Source: Bradyrhizobium sp. AZCC 1719 (GTDB lineage Bacteria > Pseudomonadota > Alphaproteobacteria > Rhizobiales > Xanthobacteraceae). Taken from it: 64,000 nt of DNA. The stretch lies in the NCBI RefSeq assembly GCF_036924525.1, contig NZ_JAZHRU010000001.1, positions 2,013,001 through 2,077,000 on the forward strand. The letters are read 5' to 3'. The notes under the pieces were generated by a model. That model was not told the DNA's origin. It saw only the letters and a list, made by a program, of their open reading frames with translations, and ran no database searches. Below, one piece after another: positions 33,094-42,923 of the stretch (position 1 is its first letter; each line of letters begins with the position of its first letter). Both the position numbers and the translations under genes were made by a program.

Positions 33094-34212
33094 ATGGGTC
33101 CGTTTCCGCATGACGCGCCGGCCGCCACCATCAGCGCCGACAACCCGATGGGCACCGACGGCTTCGAGTTCGTCGAGTATGCGCATCCGAACCCGGAAGA
33201 GCTGCACGCGCTGTTCAAGCTGATGGGCTATGCGCCTGTCGCTCGCCACAAGACCAAGAAGATCACGGTCTATCGCCAGGGTGACATCAATTATCTCGTC
33301 AACGAGGAGCCAGGCACTCATGGCCATGGCTTCGTCGCCGCGCATGGGCCTTGCGCGCCGTCGATGGCGTTTCGCGTGGTCGACGCCAAGCAGGCCTACG
33401 AGCGCGCGCTCTCGCTCGGCGCGGAGCCGGCCGATGTTTCGTCCGCTCAGAAGACGCTCGACGTTCCCGCCATCAAGGGCATCGGTGGCAGCCTGCTCTA
33501 TTTCGTCGATCGTTACGGCGCCAAGGGATCGGCCTTTGATCTGGAGTTCGAATGGCTTGATACCCGCGATCCTCGGCCCGCCGGCGCCGGGCTCTATTAC
33601 ATCGATCACCTCACCCACAACGTCCATCGCGGCCGCATGGATGTCTGGACCGGCTTCTACGAAAAACTGTTCAACTTCCGCCAGATCCGTTTCTTCGACA
33701 TCGAGGGCCGGGCGTCAGGCCTGTTCTCGCGTGCGCTGACCAGCCCGGACGGCAAGATCCGGATCCCGATCAACGAGGATGCCGGTGACTCCGGACAGAT
33801 CGAGGAATATCTCAACATCTATCGCGGCGAGGGCATCCAGCACATCGCCTGTGGCGCGCGGGATATCTACCGTACCGTCGAGACGCTGCGTGAGGCGGGA
33901 CTACCATTCATGCCGTCGCCGCCGGATACCTATTTCGAGAAGATCGACGCGCGCCTGCCGCGGCACGGTGAGGACGTCGCGCGGCTGCAGCGCGACGGCA
34001 TTCTCATTGACGGCGAGGGCGTGGTCGATGGTGGCCACACCAAGGTGCTGCTGCAGATATTTTCCGCTAACGCGATCGGGCCGATCTTCTTCGAGTTCAT
34101 CCAGCGCAAGGGCGATGACGGCTTTGGCGAGGGTAACTTCAAGGCGCTGTTCGAATCGATCGAGGAAGATCAGATTCGGCGAGGTGTGTTGAAAGTGAAT
34201 GACGCGGCGTAG
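33094..34212 (+). CDS. hppD: 4-hydroxyphenylpyruvate dioxygenase
   Basis: A 372-residue protein with two vicinal-oxygen-chelate domains. Fe(II) ligands are visible as His in IDHLTHNVHRGRMD, His in GEGIQHIACGARDI and Glu in FFEFIQRKGDDGFGEGNF, the family C-terminal signature. It converts 4-hydroxyphenylpyruvate and O2 to homogentisate, feeding hmgA and fahA encoded 3-4 kb upstream. It is monocistronic, with a divergent Lrp regulator and an FNR/FixK-type box in the promoter region. Start ATG 33094 with GGGAG 9 nt upstream. Confidence 0.96.
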   Translation: MGPFPHDAPAATISADNPMGTDGFEFVEYAHPNPEELHALFKLMGYAPVARHKTKKITVYRQGDINYLVNEEPGTHGHGFVAAHGPCAPSMAFRVVDAKQAYERALSLGAEPADVSSAQKTLDVPAIKGIGGSLLYFVDRYGAKGSAFDLEFEWLDTRDPRPAGAGLYYIDHLTHNVHRGRMDVWTGFYEKLFNFRQIRFFDIEGRASGLFSRALTSPDGKIRIPINEDAGDSGQIEEYLNIYRGEGIQHIACGARDIYRTVETLREAGLPFMPSPPDTYFEKIDARLPRHGEDVARLQRDGILIDGEGVVDGGHTKVLLQIFSANAIGPIFFEFIQRKGDDGFGEGNFKALFESIEEDQIRRGVLKVNDAA

Positions 34213-34221
34213 TTCCTCACG

Positions 34222-34320
34222 CCGTCATTCCGGGGCGATGCGCAGCATCGAACCCGGAATCTCGACGTCGTAACCTCTGGATTCCGGGTTCGCTCGCTCC
34301 GCGAGCGCCCCGGAATGACA
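34222..34320. repeat. Palindromic repeat (CCGTCATTCCGGG family), copy 2
   Basis: Begins CCGTCATTCCGGGGCGATGC and ends GCGCCCCGGAATGACA, with an inner inverted pair GGAATCTCGA / TGGATTCCGG. It fills the gap between the convergent hppD and CaiB-family genes and may act as a terminator for both. Confidence 0.87.
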
Positions 34321-34322
34321 GG

Positions 34323-35429
34323 CTACCGCTTCCACGCGCGCGTCAGCTCCGACAGTTCCGCCTTCTCCGCATCCCGGATCGCCGACGGCGTGCGCGAGAA
34401 GCGTGGCGCGGGCGCCGGCTGCGTCACGCCATGACGCTCGACGAAAATGTTTCGCGCCGCCATGTGCGGATGCTTTGGCGCTTCCGCCATGGTCAGGATC
34501 GGCGCGAAGCAGATGTCGGTGCCTTCCATGATCCTGCACCAGTCTTCGCGCGTCTTGCTCTTGAACACTTTCGTCAGCTTCTCCTTCAGCGCCGGCCAGG
34601 CCTTGCGGTCCATCTGGGCGTCGAAATCGGCGTCGGTGAGGCCGGCATGCTGGCGCAACAGCGCGTAGAACTGCGGTTCGATCGAGCCGATCGAAACGAA
34701 ATTGCCGCAGGAACATTCATAGACGCCGTAGAAATGCGCGCCGCCGTCGAGAAAATTCTGCTCGCGCCCTTCCACCCAGCGGCCGATCGCGGTCATGTCG
34801 AAGAACATCGACATCAGCGATGCTGCGCCGTCGCACATCGCGGCATCCACCACCTGGCCCTTGCCGGACTTCGACGCTTCCAATAGCGCCGCCAGCACGC
34901 CGACCACGAGATAGAGTGCGCCGCCGCCGAAATCGCCGACCAGGTTGAGCGGCGGCACCGGCTTTTCCTTCGTGCCGATCGCCGCAAGCGCGCCGGTGAC
35001 CGAGATGTAATTGATGTCGTGGCCGGCCGCGTGCGCCAGCGGCCCTTCCTGGCCCCAGCCGGTCATCCGGCCGAACACCAGCCGCGGGTTGCGGGCCATC
35101 ACCACATCGGGTCCGAGGCCCAGCCGCTCCATCACGCCGGGGCGAAAGCCTTCGATCAGCGCGTCGGCATGGCTAAGCAGATCGAGCACCTGCGCGACCG
35201 CGGCCTTGTCCTTGAGGTCAAGCTCGACCACCTTCCGGCCGCGCCCCGCCACCGACTTCAAATTCTTCTTCGCGCCGACGCGATCAAGCGTCACGACTTC
35301 CGCGCCCATGTCGGCCAGCATCATGCAGGCGAACGGGCCCGGGCCGATGCCGGCGAATTCGACGATGCGGAAGCCTGTGAGCGGGCCGGAGGTGCGGGTG
35401 GCGGATTGGGTGGCTGGTTGATCGAGCAC
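34323..35429 (-). CDS. CaiB/BaiF CoA-transferase-family protein, AMACR-like
   Basis: A 368-residue protein with family III CoA-transferase motifs ([58 protein letters not shown]). The active-site pair of the alpha-methylacyl-CoA racemase branch is visible as His in AGHDINYIS and Asp in [13 protein letters not shown], which favours racemase over transferase chemistry. It would epimerise 2-methyl-branched acyl-CoA esters for beta-oxidation. GTG 35429 is preceded by GGGAGAG. It stands downstream of the molybdenum hydroxylase operon on the same strand but beyond that operon's terminator, with its own AT-rich promoter region. Confidence 0.9.
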   Translation of the reverse strand: MLDQPATQSATRTSGPLTGFRIVEFAGIGPGPFACMMLADMGAEVVTLDRVGAKKNLKSVAGRGRKVVELDLKDKAAVAQVLDLLSHADALIEGFRPGVMERLGLGPDVVMARNPRLVFGRMTGWGQEGPLAHAAGHDINYISVTGALAAIGTKEKPVPPLNLVGDFGGGALYLVVGVLAALLEASKSGKGQVVDAAMCDGAASLMSMFFDMTAIGRWVEGREQNFLDGGAHFYGVYECSCGNFVSIGSIEPQFYALLRQHAGLTDADFDAQMDRKAWPALKEKLTKVFKSKTREDWCRIMEGTDICFAPILTMAEAPKHPHMAARNIFVERHGVTQPAPAPRFSRTPSAIRDAEKAELSELTRAWKR

Positions 35430-35456
35430 GTTGTTTTCTCTCCCAAGGGAAACGTC

Positions 35457-35478
35457 TTAATTAGTTGATTAGCTAAAT
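35457..35478. promoter_or_regulatory. AT-rich inverted repeat before the CaiB-family gene
   Basis: TTAGTTGATTAGCTAA and flanks form a loose inverted repeat (TTAG/CTAA ends) 28-49 bp upstream of GTG 35429, unusual in this GC-rich DNA. It could be the promoter or a GntR/MarR-type operator. Confidence 0.35.
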
Positions 35479-35539
35479 TGTCCCGCCGAAGCGAGGCCCT
35501 GGCAAGTCTCTTTTGTCGAGAATCGAGCCAAAATACGAA

Positions 35540-35565
35540 AGCGGCGCGCATCGCTGCGCGCCGCT
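35540..35565 (-). terminator. Terminator of the molybdenum hydroxylase operon
   Basis: An 11-bp perfect stem (AGCGGCGCGCA / TGCGCGCCGCT) with a 4-nt loop. On the minus strand it is followed by TTCGTATTTT. It lies 28 bp beyond the stop codon of the FAD subunit gene. Confidence 0.8.
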
Positions 35566-35592
35566 CGTATCAAGGTCGCGTCCTGGCGCTGA

Positions 35593-36393
35593 TCAGCCCG
35601 CCGCAGTCACCGCGCGCTGCGCCATCACCTTAACCAGGTTGGCGCGATAGTCCGAGGTGCCGTGAATGTCGTTCATCAGGCCGTCGGCGGAAACCTTGAC
35701 GTTATCGAGCGCGGCGGCCGACCAGTTGGCCTTCAGCGCCGCCTCGATCGTCGGCACCCGCATCACGCCGTTTTGCGATGCGCCGGTGGCTGCGACGCGG
35801 ACGTCGCCCGCCGGGGTTTTTGCGACGAACACGCCGGTCAGCGCGAAGCGCGACGCCGGATGGTTGAACTTCGCGTAGCCCGCTTTGTCCTGAACCGGGA
35901 ACGATACCGCCGTGATGATTTCGCCATCTTCCAGCGCCGTCGAGAACAGGCCCTTGAAGAAATCATCTGCCGATATCGAACGCTTGTTGGTCTTCACGGT
36001 GGCGCCGCACGCCAGCACCGCCGCCGGATAGTCCGCCGCGGGATCGTTGTTGGCGAGCGAGCCGCCGATGGTGCCGCGATGTCGCACGGCGGGGTCGCCG
36101 ATCAGCGAGGCGAGGTAGGCCAGCGCCGGGATCGCTTTTTGCACCGTTTCGCTCGAGGCCACGTCGTGATGGGTCGTCGCCGCCTTGATCATTATTCCGT
36201 CACCGGTTGGCTCGATGCCGATCAGCTCCTTGATCTTGCCGAGATCGATGACGTCGGATGGCGAGGCCAGCCGCTGCTTCATCACAGGAATCAGCGTGTG
36301 GCCGCCGGCCAGATATTTCGCGTCCGAGCCCTTGCTGAACAGGCTTGCTGCTTCGTCGACCGAAGAGGGGCGGTGATAGGTTGTCTGATACAT
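35593..36393 (-). CDS. Molybdenum hydroxylase FAD-binding subunit (CoxM-like)
   Basis: A 266-residue protein with the two FAD pyrophosphate loops of the family: KYLAGGHTLIPVMKQRL (about 26-42) and TIGGSLANNDPAADYPAA (about 108-125). The C-terminal CO-dehydrogenase-flavoprotein domain follows (FKGLFSTALEDGEIITAVSFP). It passes electrons from the iron-sulfur subunit to its acceptor. GAGGGAGAAG precedes ATG 36393. It is the last gene of the S-L-M operon, starting 14 nt after the large-subunit stop. Confidence 0.93.
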   Translation of the reverse strand: MYQTTYHRPSSVDEAASLFSKGSDAKYLAGGHTLIPVMKQRLASPSDVIDLGKIKELIGIEPTGDGIMIKAATTHHDVASSETVQKAIPALAYLASLIGDPAVRHRGTIGGSLANNDPAADYPAAVLACGATVKTNKRSISADDFFKGLFSTALEDGEIITAVSFPVQDKAGYAKFNHPASRFALTGVFVAKTPAGDVRVAATGASQNGVMRVPTIEAALKANWSAAALDNVKVSADGLMNDIHGTSDYRANLVKVMAQRAVTAAG

Positions 36394-36407
36394 GATGCTT
36401 CTCCCTC

Positions 36408-38747
36408 TCAGCCGTGGATCGCATGCCAGACGCGATCGGGCGTCGCCGGCATTTCGAGCTTGTTGTTGTCGATTGCATCCGTGATGGCGTTGATGACGGC
36501 AGCCGAAGCGCCGATTGCGCCCGCCTCGCCGCAGCCTTTGACGCCGAGCGGATTGCCCGGACATAGCGTCGTCGTGTGCGACAGCTTGAAGGAGGGCAGG
36601 TCATCCGCGCGCGGCATGGTGTAATCCATGAACGACGCGGTCACGAGCTGGCCGGATGAGTCGTACACCACGCCCTCCAGCAGCGCCTGGCCGATGCCCT
36701 GGGCAAGGCCGCCATGGACCTGGCCCTCGACGATCATCGGATTGATCAGCCGGCCGAAATCATCCGCAGCCACGAAGTTGACGAAGGTGCTTTTTCCGGT
36801 GCCTGCATCGACTTCCATTTCGCAGATATAGGCGCCGGCCGGGAAGGTGAAGTTGGTCGGGTCGTAGAACGCGCCCTCCTTCAGGCCCGGCTCCATGCCG
36901 TCGGGCAGGTTGTGCGCGGTGTAGGCGGCGAGCGCGACCATCGGCAGCGCCAGCGACTTGTCGGTGCCGGCGACCTTGAACTCGCCGTTCTCGATGACGA
37001 TGTCGTTCTCGGAGGCCTCGAGCTGGTGCGCTGCGATCTTCTTCGCTTTAGCCTCGACCTTTTCCATCGCCTTCAGGATTGCGGTGAGGCCGACCGCCGC
37101 CGAGCGCGATCCGTAGGTGCCCATGCCGAACTGCACTTTATCAGTATCGCCATGCACGATCTGGACCTGGCTGATGGGCACGCCGAGCCGTTCGGCAATG
37201 AGCTGGCAGAACGTCGTCTCGTGGCCCTGGCCGTGGCTGTGCGATCCCGTCAGGATCTCGATGGTGCCGACCGGATTGACGCGCACTTCCGCCGATTCCC
37301 ATAAGCCGACGCCGGCGCCGAGACTGCCGACCGCCTTTGAAGGCGCAATGCCGCACGCCTCGATGTAGCAGGAGATGCCGATGCCGCGCAGCTTGCCATC
37401 GGACTTCGCTTTTGCCTTGCGGGCCGGGAAGCCTGCATAGTCGATCGCCTTCATCGCGGCATCGAGCGAGGCGTGGAAGTCGCCGATGTCATAGGCCATG
37501 ATCACAGGCGTCTGATGCGGAAATTGCGTGATGAAATTCTTCTTCCGCAACTCGGCCGGATCGACCTTCAACTGCCGCGCCGCCGTCTCCATCAGCCGTT
37601 CCACCACAAAACTTGCCTCTGGCCGGCCCGCGCCGCGATAGGCGTCAACCGGTACGGTGTTGGTGTAGACGCTGATCACCTCGGCGAAGATGTTGGGAAT
37701 GTTGTACTGGCCCGACAGCAGCGTCGCATAGAGATAGGTCGGCACCGAGGAGGAGAACAGCGACATGTAGCCGCCGAGATTGGCGTAGGTCTTGACGCGC
37801 AAGCCAGTGACCTTGTTGTCCTTGTCGAACGCCATCTCCGCCTTGGTGAGGTGATCGCGGCCATGCGCGTCGGTCAGGAAGGCTTCTGTGCGGTCGCCGG
37901 TCCACTTCACCGGACGACCGACCTTCTTGGAGGCCCACAGCGCCACCATCTCCTCGGGGTAGATGAATATCTTTGAGCCGAAGCCGCCGCCGACGTCGGG
38001 CGCCACCACCCGCAGCTTGTGCTCCTGCGCGATATTGTAAAACGCCGACAGCACGAGCCGGGCGACATGCGGATTCTGCGAGGTCGTGTAGAGCGTGAAA
38101 TGCTCTTCAGGCTCGTTATATTCCGCGATCGCCGCGCGCGGCTCCATCGCGTTCGGCACCAGGCGATTGTTGGTGATGTCGAGCGAGACCACATTGGCTG
38201 CCGATTTGAATGCGGCATCAGTCGCGGCTTCGTCGCCGATGGTCCAGTCGTAGATCACGTTGCCCGGCGCTTCCGGGTGCAGTTGCGGTGCGCCCGGCGC
38301 GATCGCGGCGCGAATGTCAGGAACGGCCGGCAATTCCTCATAGTTGACGACCACGGCTTCAGCCGCGTCGCGGGCCTGGTTCTTGGTCTCTGCGATCACC
38401 ACCGCGACCGCCTGGCCGACGAAGCGCACGGTCTCTGGCGCCATTGCCGGCCATGCACCCATCTTCATGCCGGTGCCGTCCTTGGAGGTAATGGCCCAGC
38501 CGCAGATCAGATTGCCGATCTTGTCGTCGACGACCTGCTGGCCGGTCAGCACGCCGACCACGCCCGGCATCTCCATCGCCGCCGAGGTGTCGACGCTCTT
38601 GATCTTCGCATGTGCATGCGGGCTGCGGATGAAGTGTGCGTGGGTCATGCCCACCAGCTTGATATCGTCGACGTAACGGCCCTTGCCTGTGATGAAACGG
38701 CGGTCTTCCTTGCGCACGACGCTTGCGCCAATGCCTTCAACGCCCAT
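36408..38747 (-). CDS. Molybdenum hydroxylase large subunit, form II CoxL type
   Basis: A 779-residue molybdopterin-cytosine-dinucleotide subunit of the xanthine oxidase family. Seen are [29 protein letters not shown], the active-site loop AYRGAGR (A369-R375) and the conserved C-terminal [10 protein letters not shown] with the catalytic Glu. True aerobic CO dehydrogenase (form I) has AYRCSFR with a Cu-binding Cys; this protein has AYRGAGR and therefore belongs to form II, whose substrates are mostly unknown aldehydes, aromatics or heterocycles. It should not be called a CO dehydrogenase. ATG 38747, in an operon between the iron-sulfur and FAD subunit genes. Confidence 0.94.
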   Translation of the reverse strand: MGVEGIGASVVRKEDRRFITGKGRYVDDIKLVGMTHAHFIRSPHAHAKIKSVDTSAAMEMPGVVGVLTGQQVVDDKIGNLICGWAITSKDGTGMKMGAWPAMAPETVRFVGQAVAVVIAETKNQARDAAEAVVVNYEELPAVPDIRAAIAPGAPQLHPEAPGNVIYDWTIGDEAATDAAFKSAANVVSLDITNNRLVPNAMEPRAAIAEYNEPEEHFTLYTTSQNPHVARLVLSAFYNIAQEHKLRVVAPDVGGGFGSKIFIYPEEMVALWASKKVGRPVKWTGDRTEAFLTDAHGRDHLTKAEMAFDKDNKVTGLRVKTYANLGGYMSLFSSSVPTYLYATLLSGQYNIPNIFAEVISVYTNTVPVDAYRGAGRPEASFVVERLMETAARQLKVDPAELRKKNFITQFPHQTPVIMAYDIGDFHASLDAAMKAIDYAGFPARKAKAKSDGKLRGIGISCYIEACGIAPSKAVGSLGAGVGLWESAEVRVNPVGTIEILTGSHSHGQGHETTFCQLIAERLGVPISQVQIVHGDTDKVQFGMGTYGSRSAAVGLTAILKAMEKVEAKAKKIAAHQLEASENDIVIENGEFKVAGTDKSLALPMVALAAYTAHNLPDGMEPGLKEGAFYDPTNFTFPAGAYICEMEVDAGTGKSTFVNFVAADDFGRLINPMIVEGQVHGGLAQGIGQALLEGVVYDSSGQLVTASFMDYTMPRADDLPSFKLSHTTTLCPGNPLGVKGCGEAGAIGASAAVINAITDAIDNNKLEMPATPDRVWHAIHG

Positions 38748-38833
38748 GTCCTGTCCTCCCGACCGGAATTGTTGTTTCCGCGATTTCTTTCGAATCGCGG
38801 GGTTGAATTTGGAAAAATGCTGGCCCGCGGCGG

Positions 38834-39319
<486 letters not shown>

Positions 39320-39342
39320 GCGTGGTACCTCCCGATGTTTTA

Positions 39343-39357
39343 TAATTATTCCAATTA
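39343..39357. promoter_or_regulatory. AT-rich inverted repeat before the molybdenum hydroxylase operon
   Basis: TAATTATTCCAATTA (TAATT / AATTA around a 5-bp centre) lies 24-38 bp upstream of the first start codon of the operon. It may be part of the promoter or an operator. Confidence 0.35.
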
Positions 39358-39466
39358 GAAACAGCGGCGAAGGAACTTGCAACTAGGATTTTGGTCGGCG
39401 CTGTCATTGTGATGACATTGGCGAGAAGCGTGCGCGTGCCGAAGACTCTCGACGCGAATTTTTCTT

Positions 39467-39627
39467 ACCCTCCCCTGGAGGGGGAGGGTCGGTTCGCATG
39501 GAGCGAAGCGAAATGCGAAACGGGGTGGGGTGATCTCTCCACTCGGGCACTGTTGGATGTGGAGAGACCGTCACCCCACCCCGCCGCTCATTTCATGAGC
39601 GGCGACCCTCCCCCTCCAGGGGAGGGT
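39467..39627. repeat. 161-bp palindromic element, copy 2
   Basis: Same structure as the element at 30521-30680, with the same terminal ACCCTCCCC palindromes and the same inner GGGGTGGGGTGATCTCTCCA / CACCCCACCCC arms. It lies between the divergent molybdenum hydroxylase and chemoreceptor genes. Confidence 0.9.
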
Positions 39628-39750
39628 AAGACAACCCCTGCAAGTTTTGCCCAGATTTACCCGCCCTTATCCATTCTGCCTTAACTTTGCGCACCGGATC
39701 GGGGGCTGGGCCGCCGATGCCTGTTTTTCAGAACGAAAACGGGGTGTGAC

Positions 39751-41787
39751 GTGCGACTTTTGAAGCGTGGCGGCTCGTCTTTCAAGCTCCCGACCCTGCG
39801 GTTCCGCGCCAAGATCATGCTCGGCTTTGCCGTCGTGCTGGCGATTTCGGCCGCCAGCATGGGGTTTGCCTATCTCGGCTTCGAGCGGGTTTCCGCTGGC
39901 GTGGATTCCTACCGGCGCAGCGTGCTGGAGGCCGACCTGTCGCGCGACATCGACCGCGAGCTGATCTCCTACCGCTCGCTCGCCCGCTATTTCGTGGCGA
40001 CCGGAAAGGAAGAGGACGGCAAGGCGGCGCTGGCAGCCGAAGCCGGCCTGAAGGACGCAATCATTGCCTCGATGAAGGGGACCACCAATCCGACGCGGCT
40101 CGAGCAGGTCGCGAAACTGGAGCGGGAGTTCCGCGCCTTCACCAAGATTTTCGCCGACATCGTCAAGGTCAAGGACGAGAGCGCGCGCATCACGCAGAAC
40201 CAGCTCACCCGCACCGGCAACTCGCTGCGCTACAAGCTGGACGATCTCCCGAGCAATGCCGACGATGACGAAATGCCGGTCATCACGCTCGGCGCGAAGA
40301 AGGTGACCGAGCAGTTTCAGGCGGTCACTGCGCTTGCCAATACGTTCGTGGTCAATTCCGACAAGACGGTCGCTGCCAGCGCAATGGCGCGCCTGAAATT
40401 CGTCGAGAACGCGCTCAAGGCGATTTCGTCGAACAACGAAAAGGTCCGCGAGGGGATCAAGGAAATCTCCGCCATGCTGGAGGAGTACCAGAAGTCGCTC
40501 GCCAAGCTGGTCGACAATTCCAAGGAGATCGACGAGCTGACGCTGGAAATGACGGAATCGGCCGCCGCTATCAACAAGGGCTCGGGCGCCATGAAGTCGG
40601 ACCTCTTGGCCGATCAGAAGCGGCTCGAAGCCGAGTCGGACGCGACCATCGGCGAGACCGAGCGGCTGATCCTGATCCTTGCCGCCGGCGGCTTTCTGCT
40701 CGGCTGTGTCTGGGCCTTCTTCCTCGGCAAGGGTATTTCCCGTCCGATGATTGCGATGTGCAACGCGATGCGCGAACTCGCCGCCGGCAATTTCGAAGTC
40801 GTGCTGCCCGGCCTCGGCCGCAAGGACGAACTGGGCGAAATGGCAAGTGCGGTCGAGGAGTTCAAGGTGCAGGCGATCGCCCGCGCCGAGCGCGACGCCG
40901 CCACCCAGGAAGCGCAGAACAAGGCGGCGAGTGCCGCGCGCCGCGCCGAACTCATTCGCTTCGCCGACGAGTTCGAAGCCGCGGTCGGCGCCATCGTTTC
41001 CAACGTGTCGTCCTCGGCCGTGCAGCTCGAATCCGCCGCCGGCAAACTGACGCGGACGGCGGAAACCACCCAGAGCCTCTCGAGCCAGGTCGCCGACGCT
41101 TCGGAAGAAGCCTCCGCCAACATGCAGTCGGTGGCGTCCGCGACCGAGGAATTGTCGACTTCCGTCGACGAGATCGGCCGGCACGTCAAGGAATCCAGCC
41201 AGATTGCAGAGGCCGCGGTCCGTCAGGCCGAGCAGACCGACGGGCGGATCGGCAAGCTGTCGCGAGCCGCGCAGGAGATCGGCGACGTGGTCAAGCTGAT
41301 CACGGCGATTGCCGAGCAGACCAACCTTTTGGCGCTGAACGCCACCATCGAGGCCGCCCGCGCGGGCGATGCCGGCCGCGGCTTTGCCGTGGTTGCATCC
41401 GAGGTCAAATCGCTCGCCAGCCAGACGGCGAAGGCGACCGACGAGATTTCCAATCACATCTCGGGCATGCAGGGCGCGACGCAGGAATCGGTCGCCGCGA
41501 TCAAGGAGATCGGCGGCACCATCGGCAGGATCTCCGACATCGCCGCGACGATCGCGAGCGCCGTCGAGCAGCAGAGCGCGGCAACGCAGGAAATTGCGCG
41601 CAGCGTCCAGAACGTCGCGGAAGGCACGCAGGAGGCTGCTACCAACGTCATGCACGTCAATCGCGGCGCCACCGAAACCGGATCGGCGTCCGAGGAAGTG
41701 CTGAATTCGGCCCGCACGCTATCCAGCGAAAGCACGCGCCTTCGCGAAGAGCTCGACCGCTTCATGGCGAATATCCGGGCGGCGTGA
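39751..41787 (+). CDS. Methyl-accepting chemotaxis protein
   Basis: A 678-residue chemoreceptor: transmembrane helix 1 (about 22-46), long periplasmic helical-bundle sensor (about 50-300), transmembrane helix 2 (about 307-328), HAMP (about 329-385) and cytoplasmic signalling domain. The hairpin tip is [37 protein letters not shown], the CheA/CheW contact region. No C-terminal CheR-binding pentapeptide is present. It controls flagellar rotation through CheA, encoded elsewhere. GTG 39751 with ACGGGGTG upstream. The ligand is unknown, and no other chemotaxis genes are in the window. Confidence 0.95.
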   Translation: MRLLKRGGSSFKLPTLRFRAKIMLGFAVVLAISAASMGFAYLGFERVSAGVDSYRRSVLEADLSRDIDRELISYRSLARYFVATGKEEDGKAALAAEAGLKDAIIASMKGTTNPTRLEQVAKLEREFRAFTKIFADIVKVKDESARITQNQLTRTGNSLRYKLDDLPSNADDDEMPVITLGAKKVTEQFQAVTALANTFVVNSDKTVAASAMARLKFVENALKAISSNNEKVREGIKEISAMLEEYQKSLAKLVDNSKEIDELTLEMTESAAAINKGSGAMKSDLLADQKRLEAESDATIGETERLILILAAGGFLLGCVWAFFLGKGISRPMIAMCNAMRELAAGNFEVVLPGLGRKDELGEMASAVEEFKVQAIARAERDAATQEAQNKAASAARRAELIRFADEFEAAVGAIVSNVSSSAVQLESAAGKLTRTAETTQSLSSQVADASEEASANMQSVASATEELSTSVDEIGRHVKESSQIAEAAVRQAEQTDGRIGKLSRAAQEIGDVVKLITAIAEQTNLLALNATIEAARAGDAGRGFAVVASEVKSLASQTAKATDEISNHISGMQGATQESVAAIKEIGGTIGRISDIAATIASAVEQQSAATQEIARSVQNVAEGTQEAATNVMHVNRGATETGSASEEVLNSARTLSSESTRLREELDRFMANIRAA

Positions 41788-41835
41788 ACGAGGATCGTGG
41801 TCTATCGTTTCGCCACGGTGCATCCCATCCAATGC

Positions 41836-41940
41836 TGTCGTCGCCCGGCCTTGTGCGCCATTGCGCACTGGGACCAGGCGATCCAGTATTCCAGAGAAGG
41901 CTGTACTTAGCCGAGAAGCCGCGGGGTACTGGGCGGGGTA
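41836..41940. repeat. Repeat (CGTCGCCCG...CCAGTATTCC...GCCGCGG family), copy 1
   Basis: Shares the ordered blocks CGTCGCCCG, GCGCACTGGGACC, CCAGTATTCCAGAGA, CCGAGAAGCCGCGGGGTACTG with copy 2 at 42475-42614. Lies between the chemoreceptor and DUF3175 genes. Confidence 0.75.
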
Positions 41941-41985
41941 TGACGATCGGAGTGATTTGGCTCGCACGTGCCAGCACGAAGTCTC

Positions 41986-42336
41986 TCACTCCCTCCCGAA
42001 CTGGTGCTTCAGCTCCACCTTCGCGCGCTCCAGCCGCGCGCGCTGCGTCTTCGGCAAGGTCTTGCCGGCGCGGTTGATGTAGAAGGTCAGCATCGAGAGC
42101 GCCGAGCGATAGGCGCCTGACTTGCGGCGCGTACTGTGCTCGGCGGAGCGCTTGAGCGATGCCGCGATCTTCTTCGCGCTGGTCTGCTTGAAGACGCCGC
42201 GCTTCAGATCGAGCGCGTCGCTTTCCTGTGTTACGCGTTGCGACCACCGTTTCGGCGATGATTTCTTCGCCGTTGTCGTGCGGCTGCTCTTCCGGGCTGC
42301 GGTCTTCCGTGGTGTGGTTTTTCGCCGTTCGGCCAT
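41986..42336 (-). CDS. DUF3175-domain protein
   Basis: A 116-residue highly basic protein: Lys/Arg/Thr-rich N-terminal tail (1-28), then the DUF3175 core (KRWSQRVTQESDALDLKRGVFKQTSAKKIAASLKRSAEHS) ending MLTFYINRAGKTLP. Function unknown; a nucleic-acid-binding role would fit the charge. GGAGGT precedes ATG 42336. An exact EcfG-type promoter is 29 bp upstream, placing it in the general stress response. Confidence 0.88.
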   Translation of the reverse strand: MAERRKTTPRKTAARKSSRTTTAKKSSPKRWSQRVTQESDALDLKRGVFKQTSAKKIAASLKRSAEHSTRRKSGAYRSALSMLTFYINRAGKTLPKTQRARLERAKVELKHQFGRE

Positions 42337-42364
42337 GTTCGACCTCCATTGCTGTTTTGCCGAA

Positions 42365-42389
42365 AACGGTCGCCCGATTGTTCGGTTCC
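42365..42389 (-). promoter_or_regulatory. EcfG-type (general stress) promoter for the DUF3175 gene
   Basis: On the minus strand GGAAC (42389-42385), a 16-bp spacer and CGTT (42368-42365) match the alphaproteobacterial EcfG consensus GGAAC-N16/17-CGTT exactly. The -10 end is 29 nt from the start codon. Confidence 0.75.
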
Positions 42390-42474
42390 CTGCGCGCTCT
42401 GATTGGAGAGGGCGGGAAGTTTCAGGCAAAGCTCGAACATTTCAATGTCGCGAGATCGCGAACGCATATTCCGC

Positions 42475-42614
42475 TGTCGTCGCCCGCCGCCGGGTCGCGC
42501 GAATGCGCGCCCGATGACAGGCTCCGGCGGGTGACCCAGTATCCCAGAGACAGCAGTGATTGAACCGATAAGCCGCGGTGTACTGGATCCCCCGCTTTCG
42601 CGTGGGATGACAGC
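42475..42614. repeat. Repeat (CGTCGCCCG...CCAGTATCCC...GCCGCGG family), copy 2
   Basis: Longer copy of the element at 41836-41940; it adds GCGAATGCGCGCCCGATGAC and a closing GCTTTCGCGTGGGATGACAG. Confidence 0.75.
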
Positions 42615-42635
42615 TTGTGGTGTCTCGGCACTCGC

Positions 42636-42697
42636 CGTCATTACGAGTGCAGCGAAGAAAAGAACGAATGGATTGCTTCGCTTCGCCCGCAATGACG
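42636..42697. repeat. Degenerate copy of the CGTCATTGCGAGGAGCG repeat
   Basis: CGTCATTACGAG...GGATTGCTTCGCTTCGCCCGCAATGACG, the shorter relative of 25480-25563. It occupies the gap between the DUF3175 and MFS genes. Confidence 0.75.
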
Positions 42698-42774
42698 TGG
42701 CGAGGCCCGCGTGAAACCTCGCGCATGCACAGTACACGGCAACAGCTATGCAATTTCGCCGTGCGAAAGTCTCC

Positions 42775-42799
42775 GGAACCGCACCCTCTGCGAGGCGTT
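42775..42799 (+). promoter_or_regulatory. EcfG-type (general stress) promoter for the MFS-otsB operon
   Basis: GGAAC (42775-42779), a 16-bp spacer and CGTT (42796-42799) match the EcfG consensus exactly. It lies 125 bp upstream of the preferred MFS start. Confidence 0.72.
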
Positions 42800-42923
42800 A
42801 TCTTCACGGCGGGCATCATGTTTGCCGCAATTGAGCGTGAAAACCCTGGGGCTGGGGCGTTCCGGGGTGTTTTTTCATTGGCCAAATCCGATGGATGTGA
42901 AAGCGATACGGCGAGGGGCGGCG

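Noticed and set aside
36408..38747. Aerobic carbon monoxide dehydrogenase large chain
   Set aside because: The loop is AYRGAGR, and the Cu-binding AYRCSFR of true CO dehydrogenase is absent.
39667..41655. A 662-codon open frame on the minus strand opposite the chemoreceptor gene
   Set aside because: Same reason: low-complexity Arg/Gly-rich product, no motif, complete overlap with a clear chemoreceptor.
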